The notes under the pieces are model-generated. The model worked only from the letters and a program-made list of their open reading frames with translations. It was not told where the DNA came from and ran no database searches. Shown here piece by piece: positions 17,382-25,076 of a stretch of 64,000 nt of DNA; positions within the stretch are counted from its first letter, which is position 1; the number at the start of each line of letters is the position of its first letter. This DNA comes from UBA1258 sp963643225 (lineage in GTDB: Bacteria > Bacillota > Clostridia > Lachnospirales > Lachnospiraceae): contig CAVIIX010000011.1 of assembly GCA_963643225.1 (NCBI GenBank), positions 1 to 64,000 of the forward strand. Reading direction: 5' to 3'. The position numbers were made by a program, and so were the translations under genes.

Positions 17382-17960
17382 TTATTTAGCAACCGCACAG
17401 ATGAGCTTTACGCAGGTGTCGTAGCCAAGGGCACCCGAATCAAGCATCAGGTTGTAGTCTTTCTGATCGCCCCAGCGGTGGCCTGTGTGGTAGGTGTAGT
17501 AGGCGTGACGGTCGTGGTCGATTTTCTTCATGGTCTTTGTGATTTCCGAAGGGTTTGTGGAACCAATGAGCTCTGAGACTCTGGCAGCTCTGTGCACGTC
17601 GTCTCCGTAAATGTGCACGTCGATTGTGTCAATGCCTGCTTCGGCAAGGGCAATGTTTGCACAACGACCTAAAATAACGCAGGGACCTTTCTTTGCGATA
17701 TCGATGATAACCTTCTTCTCGATTTCAAACATGGTCTCCTTCTGATCGTAAGAAATAGGAGTGATGGAGCGAATAAAGGAATCGGCTCTTGTAATTTCCT
17801 CCCCTTCCTTTTCGATTAATGCAGAGTCAACACCCATTTCAAGGGCAACCTTCTTGATTATATCTTTGTCATAAAATTCAATTCCGAGTTCTTTTGCAAC
17901 CGCATGACCGATTGTGTGGCCACCGGCACCGTATTCACGGCTTAATGTGATAACCTTCAT
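17382..17960 (-). CDS. Cytidylate kinase-like family protein
   Basis: 192 residues, P-loop fold. The N-terminus ITLSREYGAGGHTIGHAVA is the phosphate-binding loop of the cytidylate-kinase-like family, and the GPCVILGRCANIAL and HDRHAYYTYHTGHRWGD blocks are typical of this second family rather than of canonical Cmk. NMP-kinase activity is inferred; the substrate is not known. It stands alone, convergent with the PAP2 gene and divergent from the ABC exporter. Confidence 0.85.
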   Translation of the reverse strand: MKVITLSREYGAGGHTIGHAVAKELGIEFYDKDIIKKVALEMGVDSALIEKEGEEITRADSFIRSITPISYDQKETMFEIEKKVIIDIAKKGPCVILGRCANIALAEAGIDTIDVHIYGDDVHRAARVSELIGSTNPSEITKTMKKIDHDRHAYYTYHTGHRWGDQKDYNLMLDSGALGYDTCVKLICAVAK

Positions 17961-18109
17961 AGTTAATCTCCATTCGTTTTTGATACATTAATTGTATAAA
18001 ATTTATTATAAAAATACAATGCTCTTTGAAAATTAACAGGGTACTTTTTAGGCTTTAAAAGGGGTATGGCATTTAAACACCTATGCAAAAGAAAGCATAT
18101 AGTCATAAA

Positions 18110-18195
18110 GAGCAATTTTTAGTAAAAAGTGAGCAATTTTTCGTACAAAAATTAACCATAAATTATCTTGATTTAATGTGCCAATATGCTACAAT
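18110..18195 (+). promoter_or_regulatory. Promoter and paired upstream repeats of the ABC exporter
   Basis: -35 TTGATT (18168-18173) and -10 TACAAT (18190-18195), 16 bases apart. Two copies of GAGCAATTTTT at 18110-18120 and 18131-18141 lie on the same DNA face 21 bp apart, just upstream of the -35, as an activator or repressor site would. A GGGT/ACCC hairpin lies in the leader (about 18220-18232). The rest of 17961-18300 shows no gene. Confidence 0.55.
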
Positions 18196-18300
18196 GCGCT
18201 TGAGTGGAGTATTTGTTTTACGGGTTTTTACCCACCCCGCAAAAACGAAGCTTACCTGAAAATTAAAACTATTATAAGTTTAAATCAGAGGGCGTTTTTT

Positions 18301-20085
18301 ATGAAAACTAAACAAGAGAAATTTCCAATGTCGAAGCTAAGATGGCTTTGGACCAACATGAGTGGTGCCAGAGTTATATTCGTATTCGCTATGGTAGGGA
18401 CCGTGGTATACAATGTGATGCAGTTAACGGTTCCTTTTTTTTCATCCCAAATCGTGGATACTTTTCTTTCGGGTGACGATGCGGCATATAATCGTGCCAA
18501 TAACACTGAGCTTTTCTATAAGCTTTTAGCCTTCATGGTGGGCTTTACGATTCTGCGTGTCATTATAGTCTACCTTGACTGCATGGCCTATGAACGTGTT
18601 TCACAGCGTGCCCTTTATCGTATACGAAACTTTTTATACGATAAAATCCAGCGTCAGGACATGAAATTTTATTCAACCTACCGTACAGGCGATCTTATGA
18701 CACGTGTAACGGGAGACTTAGATGCCTGCCGCCACATGATTGCATGGGTTATCCGTATGATTATTGAATCCTTTTCTTTGTACCTTGCAACAGCGGTTTA
18801 TTTAATTTCCATAAGCTGGAAGCTGGCTTTTGCGATTTTAGTGATTTCTCCCTTTATTTTCATCATTATTGTGATGTTTAAAAACAAGGTAGCACCAAAA
18901 CACCGCCTGCTTCGTGAAAAGCTTGCAGGCATGAACACCTATGCCCAGGAAAATATTTCCGGCAACCGTGTGGTTAAGGCTTTTGCAAGAGAAGATTACG
19001 AAATGAATAAATTTGACGTCTCCAATGCCGATTACCGTGACACAAACAAAAGCACTCAGATGACCTGGATTAAATTCTACCCCTTCGTTGAAAGCCTTGC
19101 CAATCTTATGAGCGTGGTATTGGTGCTGGTGGGCGGTCTTTTCCTGATATCAGGGGAGATTACAATGGGTGAGTACGTAGCTTTCTCTGGACTTATCTGG
19201 GCAATTGCCAACCCTATGCGCAACATGGGCAACATAATGAACGAATTCCAGCGTTTCGATGCGGCTTCCAACAAGGTTATGGAAATCTATTTTTCAGAGC
19301 CCGATATTAAGGATAAAGAAAATGCGATTTCTCATCCGGAACCCTTTAAAGGTAAGATTGAATTTAAAAATGTTTCATTTAAATACGAAGACGGAAATCT
19401 TCCTGTATTAAGAGATATTTCCTTTGTGGCAGAGCCAGGCACTACCGTTGCCATTATGGGAGAAACCGGCTGCGGCAAGACTTCTTTAATTAATATGATT
19501 CCAAGATTCTACGAGCCTACAGCCGGAAAGGTGTTAATCGATGACGTGCCGGTGGAGGAATATAAGCTCCATGAATTGAGAAAGCATATAGGTCTTGCTA
19601 CCCAGGACGTGCTTTTATATTCAGACACTATTGAAGGAAACATAGCTTACGGCGTAAGCCATTTATCGGCCGAGCAGGTGGTTAAATTTGCAAGATATTC
19701 GGCAGCCTCTGAATTTATTGCAAAAATGCCTGAAGGATACGACACTATAGTGGGCGAGCGAGGCGTAGGCTTATCCGGCGGACAGAAGCAGAGGATTTCT
19801 CTTGCAAGAGCCCTTGCCATTGAGCCTTCGATTCTGATTCTAGACGATACGACCTCTGCAGTTGACATGGAGACAGAAAAGCAGATACAGCATTCGCTTA
19901 AGGAGCTTGATTTTAACTGTACGAAAATTATTATTGCACAGCGTGTTTCCACCACGAAATCCGCCGATAAAATCATCGTGCTTCAGGACGGCCGTATAAC
20001 GGAAGAAGGCTCCCACGAAGAACTGATAAAGAAAAAGGGCTATTATTACGAGCTTGTAAAGCTTCAGACAGGGGGTGAAGAATAA
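18301..20085 (+). CDS. ABC exporter subunit 1 (half transporter with degenerate ATP site)
   Basis: 594 residues: an N-terminal six-helix exporter membrane domain (about 20-325) and a C-terminal nucleotide-binding domain with Walker A GETGCGKTS, signature LSGGQKQRIS and Walker B ILILDD. The catalytic Glu after Walker B is Asp (DDTTS), and the switch His is Gln (IIIAQRVST). These substitutions mark the non-catalytic half of heterodimeric exporters such as TM287/288 and LmrCD. ATG 18301 has AGAGGG eight bases upstream. The upstream in-frame extension overlaps the promoter and is rejected. TAATG overlap couples it to subunit 2. Substrate unknown. Confidence 0.92.
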   Translation: MKTKQEKFPMSKLRWLWTNMSGARVIFVFAMVGTVVYNVMQLTVPFFSSQIVDTFLSGDDAAYNRANNTELFYKLLAFMVGFTILRVIIVYLDCMAYERVSQRALYRIRNFLYDKIQRQDMKFYSTYRTGDLMTRVTGDLDACRHMIAWVIRMIIESFSLYLATAVYLISISWKLAFAILVISPFIFIIIVMFKNKVAPKHRLLREKLAGMNTYAQENISGNRVVKAFAREDYEMNKFDVSNADYRDTNKSTQMTWIKFYPFVESLANLMSVVLVLVGGLFLISGEITMGEYVAFSGLIWAIANPMRNMGNIMNEFQRFDAASNKVMEIYFSEPDIKDKENAISHPEPFKGKIEFKNVSFKYEDGNLPVLRDISFVAEPGTTVAIMGETGCGKTSLINMIPRFYEPTAGKVLIDDVPVEEYKLHELRKHIGLATQDVLLYSDTIEGNIAYGVSHLSAEQVVKFARYSAASEFIAKMPEGYDTIVGERGVGLSGGQKQRISLARALAIEPSILILDDTTSAVDMETEKQIQHSLKELDFNCTKIIIAQRVSTTKSADKIIVLQDGRITEEGSHEELIKKKGYYYELVKLQTGGEE

Positions 20086-21866
20086 TGGCAACGAAAAATA
20101 CCTATAAGGTTGATGAAACCCTTGAAGAGGAATTTAACCTAAAGCACCTTTTGCTTGCCTCCAAATATATTAAGCTCTATCTAAAGAAAATGCTTTTTGC
20201 CATTTTACTTAGTGCAATAGGCGGAGCGGCAGCGCTACTTGCCCCTATTATTACACAGAAGGCCTTAGATGAAGCAGTGCCTGATAAGAATGTAAATCAG
20301 CTGATTTCTTTAGTGGTATTATTGATAGTAGTTTACATAATAAGTGTAATATTTACCACCATAAGATCAAGAGTCATGGTGGGCGTCAGTCAGAATATCA
20401 TCTATGACATAAGAAAGGATTTATTTGCCCACTTACAGAAATTATCCTTTCAGTATTATGATGACAGACCTCACGGAAAGATTTTGATAAGAGTCGTAAA
20501 CTACGTAAATTCGGTTTCCGATATGCTCTCAAACGGCTTAATAAACGTAATTTTGGAAATTATAAACCTCATTATCATTATTGCGTTTATGCTTACGGTG
20601 GATGTGCAGCTATCCCTTGTGGTATTGTGCGGCGTGCCGATTTTGGCTGTGTTTTTGTTCTGGATTAAGGCAAAACAGCGTAAGGCCTGGAGAGCGGTTT
20701 CAAATAAAAACTCTAATTTAAATGCATATTTACAGGAAAATATAGTAGGCGCAAGAATTACACAGATTTTTGCCCGTGAAGATGAAAATGCGGAAATTTT
20801 TGCAGGGCTTTCCGATGACTGCCGTCGCACCTGGATGACAGCAGTCAGATGGAGCAATTCAGTATGGCCCGGTATTGACACAATTTCAGTATGCGTAAGA
20901 GCTGCAATTTATTTATTTGCAATTATCATTTTCTTAAATGGGGATAAATCCGTAGGTACCATTGTGGCAATTACAGGTTATGCCAGCCGTTTCTGGCAGC
21001 CCATCATGAACCTTGGCAATATCTTTAACAATTTTATTAACAATATGGCATATCTTGAACGTATATTTGAAACAATGGATGAACCCGTAACGGTTGATGA
21101 CTGTGAGGGTGCTGCAAAAATGCCTGAAATAAAGGGACATGTCGAATTTGAAAACGTGCATTTTTCTTATGAAGAAGGAAAAGAAATTTTACACAATGTT
21201 TCTTTTGAAGTAAAACCGGGTGAAAGCATTGCTTTGGTTGGCCCTACAGGGGCAGGAAAGAGTACCATTGTAAATTTAGTATCAAGATTTTATAACGTTG
21301 ACTCTGGAAGAGTATTGATAGACGGCGTGGATATTTCAAAGGTGACTCTTAGAAGCTTAAGAAGTCAGATGGGCATTATGCTTCAGGATTCCTTTATATT
21401 CTCAGGCACCATTGAAGACAATATCCGTTACGGTAAGCTTGATGCCACTTTGGAGGAAATAAAAAAGGCTTCACAAACCGTATGTGCAGCAGGCTTTATT
21501 GAAAAATTCCAGGAGGGATATCAGACAGAAGTAAAGGAACGTGGTTCGCTTCTCAGTCAGGGACAGAAGCAGCTTATTTCCTTTGCAAGAACACTTTTAT
21601 CGGACCCTGCGATTTTGGTGCTTGATGAAGCTACCTCCAGTATTGACGTACAGACAGAAAGAGCGTTACAGACAGGTTTAAACGCAATGCTTAAGGGACG
21701 TACTTCCTTCATCATTGCTCACAGACTTTCCACCATCAGAAATTGCGATAAGATAATGTATATAGACGATGGCGGTATCGCAGAGTGTGGCACCCACGAA
21801 GAATTAATGGAAAGAAAAGGACTTTATTACCACCTTTACACTGCCCAGATGGAAGACATCGCATAA
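20085..21866 (+). CDS. ABC exporter subunit 2 (catalytic half transporter)
   Basis: 593 residues with the same layout as subunit 1: six membrane helices, then an ATPase with Walker A GPTGAGKST, Walker B ILVLDEATSS (catalytic Glu present) and an intact switch His (IIAHRLSTI). Its signature is altered to LSQGQ, and in the dimer this motif faces the degenerate site of subunit 1. The two changed halves therefore make one dead and one working ATP site, the known heterodimer pattern. It starts on the stop codon of subunit 1. Role: multidrug or lipid/peptide export (not resolvable). Confidence 0.93.
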   Translation: MATKNTYKVDETLEEEFNLKHLLLASKYIKLYLKKMLFAILLSAIGGAAALLAPIITQKALDEAVPDKNVNQLISLVVLLIVVYIISVIFTTIRSRVMVGVSQNIIYDIRKDLFAHLQKLSFQYYDDRPHGKILIRVVNYVNSVSDMLSNGLINVILEIINLIIIIAFMLTVDVQLSLVVLCGVPILAVFLFWIKAKQRKAWRAVSNKNSNLNAYLQENIVGARITQIFAREDENAEIFAGLSDDCRRTWMTAVRWSNSVWPGIDTISVCVRAAIYLFAIIIFLNGDKSVGTIVAITGYASRFWQPIMNLGNIFNNFINNMAYLERIFETMDEPVTVDDCEGAAKMPEIKGHVEFENVHFSYEEGKEILHNVSFEVKPGESIALVGPTGAGKSTIVNLVSRFYNVDSGRVLIDGVDISKVTLRSLRSQMGIMLQDSFIFSGTIEDNIRYGKLDATLEEIKKASQTVCAAGFIEKFQEGYQTEVKERGSLLSQGQKQLISFARTLLSDPAILVLDEATSSIDVQTERALQTGLNAMLKGRTSFIIAHRLSTIRNCDKIMYIDDGGIAECGTHEELMERKGLYYHLYTAQMEDIA

Positions 21867-21898
21867 AAATAAGACCAGCTTGTCGAACATTAACTTAA

Positions 21899-21944
21899 TT
21901 GTTTACCTCCCATTTTGTGTTATAATAAATGCAAATGGGAGGTA
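21899..21944 (+). promoter_or_regulatory. Promoter with 12-bp inverted repeat
   Basis: TTGTTT (21899-21904) and TATAAT (21921-21926) are 16 bases apart. A perfect inverted repeat TACCTCCCATTT (21904-21915) / AAATGGGAGGTA (21933-21944) brackets the -10 box; its right arm contains the GGGAGG ribosome binding site of the small ORF that follows. This fits an operator for a dimeric repressor (inference). Confidence 0.6.
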
Positions 21945-21949
21945 TTTTT

Positions 21950-22027
21950 ATGGAGAGAAAATATAAATCAGTGTATTTTAGTACACTTGAGTGGGGACTT
22001 AGCTTTTCTTGGAGCAATAAAAAATGA
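21950..22027 (+). CDS. 25-residue ORF coupled to the hydrolase
   Basis: ATG 21950 has a near-perfect GGGAGG seven bases upstream. The 25-codon frame starts MERKYKSVYF and ends SWSNKK, and its TGA overlaps the ATG of the next gene (ATGA at 22024-22027). That arrangement predicts translational coupling. The peptide is aromatic-rich with no signal peptide. It could be a leader peptide or a small functional protein; it may also just set hydrolase translation. Too short to judge by homology. Confidence 0.5.
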   Translation: MERKYKSVYFSTLEWGLSFSWSNKK

Positions 22028-22908
22028 TTGGTCACTATATTGCAAATACGATTATGCTGTCTCGGCGCATGACCTTTGAAGAATCGAAGACAGGGGATAT
22101 GGGAGCAGGCTTTGTGCAGTGCTTTGAGGATTATAAGCGCTTATGGGAGCGTCATGATTTTGAAATTGAATCAGACGATGCGGTTATAAGGGGAGAATAC
22201 ATTGTAAATAATGCCTCCAGTGGCCCACGTAAAAAGGTATGCATCATCTGTCACGGCCTTACCGCCGTCAGGGCAGCAGATATAAAATACGGAAAGCTTT
22301 TTTATGATAAGGGCTATAATCTTGTAATATTTGATGAACGATATTTTGGAGAATCTACAGGTCCCTACTGTACCTTAGGGCTTAAAGAAAGCAATGATAT
22401 AAAGAAAATCATTGAATTTACAAAATCGTTGTTTGGGGAGGACATTTTCCTTGGCCTTCACGGAGAATCCATGGGAGCAAGCACTGCATTGTTTTTGCTT
22501 GATTCAGAGACTCCTGATTTTGTGGTGGCGGACTGTCCATTTTCTGATGCGGGTCTTTTAATTGATGATTTAGCCCTGTCACGAGCCGGAATATTAGGGC
22601 CGCTTGCTTCTAAAAATGCAAGAAGAATCGGTATTAAGCGTTATGATTATGATTTTAGAAGTGTGCGTCCCATTGATTCTGTTAAGAATTCAAATGTGCC
22701 GATATGCTTTATGCATGGGGACTCAGACACCTTAATAGACTGTAAGCACTCTGAAGAAATGTTCAAATTATGTAAGAATCCTTTATCGGAGCTTCATTTA
22801 TTTGAGCATTCAAATCATGCAAGATCCATATACGATCACCCGGATGATTACAAAAGGATAATGCTTGAATTTGTGGAAAAGATTGAAAAAGGCACTACGT
22901 GCCAATGA
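22024..22908 (+). CDS. Alpha/beta hydrolase
   Basis: 294-residue serine hydrolase of the alpha/beta fold. It shows the oxyanion-side HGLT, a nucleophile elbow GLHGESMGAS, acid in HGDSDTLID and a catalytic His in SNHARSIYDHPD. An N-terminal hydrophobic stretch and the lack of a clear signal peptide suggest a cytoplasmic or peripheral esterase/peptidase-like enzyme; substrate unknown. Its ATG overlaps the stop of the 25-residue ORF; GGAG at 22011-22014 also serves it. The last codons contain GGCACTACGTGCC, matching the third stem of the dispersed repeat. Confidence 0.88.
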   Translation: MIGHYIANTIMLSRRMTFEESKTGDMGAGFVQCFEDYKRLWERHDFEIESDDAVIRGEYIVNNASSGPRKKVCIICHGLTAVRAADIKYGKLFYDKGYNLVIFDERYFGESTGPYCTLGLKESNDIKKIIEFTKSLFGEDIFLGLHGESMGASTALFLLDSETPDFVVADCPFSDAGLLIDDLALSRAGILGPLASKNARRIGIKRYDYDFRSVRPIDSVKNSNVPICFMHGDSDTLIDCKHSEEMFKLCKNPLSELHLFEHSNHARSIYDHPDDYKRIMLEFVEKIEKGTTCQ

Positions 22909-22946
22909 TGCGCTTGGCGCGAAAGGAATATGTTGCCTTGGCGACT

Positions 22947-22977
22947 GCGCTTAGCGCGAGAGCTTGCTCTTTTTTAT
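22947..22977 (+). terminator. Possible terminator after the hydrolase
   Basis: GCGC/GCGC followed by AGAGC-TT-GCTCT and TTTTTT. The stems are short, so the call is tentative. An imperfect direct repeat of GCGCTTRGCGCGA lies in the same gap. Confidence 0.45.
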
Positions 22978-23516
22978 GAAAAGGACTTTATTAATTCTTC
23001 AATTTCATGCCAGTTGTGGACTCTTATCATGCCATTTGCTTTGGCATCGTAGGATTTATTGTTTGGGGCAGTCATTAAAACCTTGATGTAATCACCGCCT
23101 TCCAAATTGTGAACGCCGTCGTCTATCAGCATGTCGCCCTTTATTAACTGCTTGTGGCTTGTGATGATGACATTATCCCAGGTAAGGTAAGGAAAATGCT
23201 TGAATAAATGATTCTTCATTTTACCATACACCGATTCATAGGGAGTAGCAGTTACGATGTAGACTTCATGACCCATGTCGATTATGTGCTTCAGGGCTTC
23301 TGAGGCGTAGGGCATAGGCTCAACCGTGTCCCAGAATTCATCATATAAAATGGCACCGTAGACTTCTTCATAGGTAAGCCCTGGATAAAATTTAGCTACG
23401 TTCCATTCCACGATGTCATCGTACTGAACGTTTCGGTTGTATTTTTCATTGACACATGCAAGCCAGGCCCTTAACAGCTGCTCGATTGTGTCGTCCATAT
23501 CAACTAAAATTCTCAT
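22974..23516 (-). CDS. 5'(3')-deoxyribonucleotidase-like HAD phosphatase
   Basis: 180 residues. N-terminal VDMDDTI is the HAD motif I (DxD). The family block WDTVEPMPYASEALKHI, a motif II-like IVTATPYES and motif III/IV region GDMLIDDGVHNLEGGDY identify the NT5C type (PF06941), which dephosphorylates nucleoside monophosphates. ATG 23516 follows AAGGGT five bases upstream. Convergent with the hydrolase. Confidence 0.88.
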   Translation of the reverse strand: MRILVDMDDTIEQLLRAWLACVNEKYNRNVQYDDIVEWNVAKFYPGLTYEEVYGAILYDEFWDTVEPMPYASEALKHIIDMGHEVYIVTATPYESVYGKMKNHLFKHFPYLTWDNVIITSHKQLIKGDMLIDDGVHNLEGGDYIKVLMTAPNNKSYDAKANGMIRVHNWHEIEELIKSFS

Positions 23517-23548
23517 TATTAACCCTTATTATGTTAAAATTCTGCCAA

Positions 23549-23690
23549 TTATAAAAGCTAAAGAAAACCTATTGCCTTTAGGCGGCAGGTGTTCAAAAAC
23601 GAGGTGCCGTGTTACAGGCCAAATACCCAGTAAGGCACTCAGTGCCGCTTTTAGCAGAGTAGTAGCGAAGTAAATTTCGAATATCATTTA
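23549..23690 (+). repeat. Dispersed hairpin repeat, copy 3
   Basis: Starts TTATAAAAGCTAAAG and ends TTTCGAATATCATTT. The first and third stems are kept (TGCCTTTAGGCGGCA, GGCACTCAGTGCC) while the second is partly lost. It occupies most of the gap between the nucleotidase and the lipoprotein gene. Confidence 0.82.
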
Positions 23691-23780
23691 CCCATTTTTA
23701 AACAGAAATCATGTTACCCCTTTAAAAATTTTTGATTTCTGATTATAATGTTTAAGTTAACAAACATAAGGAAATTATAT

Positions 23781-24656
23781 ATGAAAAAGAAATATTTGTC
23801 GATTTTAATATTGGCCTTAGGCCTTTTTGCTTCAGCCTGCGCAAGCGCGTCTTTTGATTTAAAAGCTGATATGGAAAAAGAAAATTCTACGGAAGCCTCT
23901 TTAAGCATTAATGAAGCTGAAATTTCGGATGCTGCTGTTTCAGAGCCCAAAGTAACGTCTGAGCCTGAGCCCGAGCCTGAAGCAGTTACGGTTAATAATT
24001 TTATCATTTCAGGTGACAGATTAACTGTAAGAGGCGGAGTCTACGAGCAGGATGGAAATACAGATAACGGAAGTGAAACAATTCAATGGATTGTTTTAGA
24101 AGATAACGGAAGTCAGATGCTTTTAATATCAGAAAAGGTACTTGACTGCGTGGCATATAACGATTCTTATGCCGGCACCGACTGGGACAATTCCTATATC
24201 AGAAAATTTTTAAATGAAAGCTTTTATGATAATGCTTTTGACGATACCCAGAAATCCTGTATTTTAGATTATTATACAACGATAGAGGACGTGTCTGCAG
24301 GCATTCCTTCGGTTACTGATAAGGTATTTTTATTAAGCTATGAAGAGGTGCTTAAATACATGGGTGAAAATCCCAAGGGGTATAGTGAGACACGTGCTTC
24401 AGTTGTTACAAAATATGCGCAGGAAAATGGCGTCTATACCTTAAATGAGAAGGATTACGGATTGTTTAAGTATGAAGAAAAGGGTGTAGGTGAAGCAATA
24501 ATAGGTGCCGGCAACTGGTGGCTTCGTTCAACCGGCGGTAAGTCAACGGAAGCAATGGACGTAGGAGCAAGCGGCATTATCAGGACCACAGGCCATGATG
24601 TAGGCTCCCATTTAGATGGTATCAGACCATGTATATTAATTAATGTAAGTAATTAA
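23781..24656 (+). CDS. DUF6273 domain lipoprotein
   Basis: 291 residues. MKKKYLSILILALGLFASAC is a lipoprotein signal with Cys at the cleavage site, followed by a low-complexity acidic/Ser linker (EPEPEPEA) and a DUF6273-like domain with IQWIVLEDNGSQMLLISEKVLDC-type start, TDWDNSYIRKFLN, and NWWLRSTGG...RPCI at the end. Extracellular, membrane tethered, function unknown. ATG 23781 has AAGGAA upstream; an earlier in-frame ATG is less suitable. Confidence 0.88.
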   Translation: MKKKYLSILILALGLFASACASASFDLKADMEKENSTEASLSINEAEISDAAVSEPKVTSEPEPEPEAVTVNNFIISGDRLTVRGGVYEQDGNTDNGSETIQWIVLEDNGSQMLLISEKVLDCVAYNDSYAGTDWDNSYIRKFLNESFYDNAFDDTQKSCILDYYTTIEDVSAGIPSVTDKVFLLSYEEVLKYMGENPKGYSETRASVVTKYAQENGVYTLNEKDYGLFKYEEKGVGEAIIGAGNWWLRSTGGKSTEAMDVGASGIIRTTGHDVGSHLDGIRPCILINVSN

Positions 24657-24731
24657 CAAGATAATTTTCTGTAGGTGTTGAAATATTTAATTGAATTGTA
24701 TTATAATAATTTCAGTATTGGAGGATATTAT

Positions 24732-24866
24732 ATGGAACCCGGAGTTATTGTTGCAATCTCAGTATTTGTAGTATTTGCATTAATAGCCGTAGTTGCTACG
24801 GTTGCAGTTGTTGCATCGGTATCAAGCTTTGAAGCTCGTACAGAGGATGGCGAAAAAGAAGATTAG
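24732..24866 (+). CDS. Small single-span membrane protein
   Basis: 44 residues with one hydrophobic helix (about 4-30, Val/Ala-rich) and an acidic C-terminal tail (FEARTEDGEKED). GGAGG lies upstream of ATG 24732, so this start is preferred over an in-frame upstream ATG. It directly follows the DUF6273 lipoprotein gene and precedes a terminator. No recognised family. Confidence 0.65.
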   Translation: MEPGVIVAISVFVVFALIAVVATVAVVASVSSFEARTEDGEKED

Positions 24867-24885
24867 TTAATAGGTTAGATAAAGT

Positions 24886-24917
24886 AAAGGCTTCGCTTTT
24901 AGGCGGGGCCTTTTTTT
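24886..24917 (+). terminator. Rho-independent terminator
   Basis: AAAGGC..CGC/GCG..GCCTTTTTTT hairpin with a seven-T tract, closing the lipoprotein unit. Confidence 0.85.
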
Positions 24918-24947
24918 ATCGTATAGGAAACTTCGTTCCTATACGAT
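24918..24947. repeat. 12-bp perfect inverted repeat
   Basis: ATCGTATAGGAA / TTCCTATACGAT with a six-base ACTTCG spacer, directly after the terminator T-tract. It could be a second terminator-like hairpin, an operator, or the scar of a small element. The rest of 24948-25076 holds only a TATAAT (25050-25055) and GGGGAGG before the kinase gene. Confidence 0.7.
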
Positions 24948-25076
24948 GAAAACGCTACGCAAGAATCGCACTGCGCCGTATTGGAGGCTTTAGAAGAAGT
25001 ATGTTAAACATTCAATATTCGGTTAATAAAGGAAGCAGATAATGTAGGATATAATAAGCATAATGGGGAGGCATGT

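Noticed and set aside
18178..18300. N-terminal extension of ABC subunit 1 from GTG 18178
   Set aside because: It overlaps the -35/-10 promoter and lacks a ribosome binding site; ATG 18301 has AGAGGG at the right distance.
22887..22960. Further copy of the dispersed repeat after the hydrolase
   Set aside because: Only the GGCACTACGTGCC stem matches; flanks differ, so it is at most a relic and not listed as a copy.
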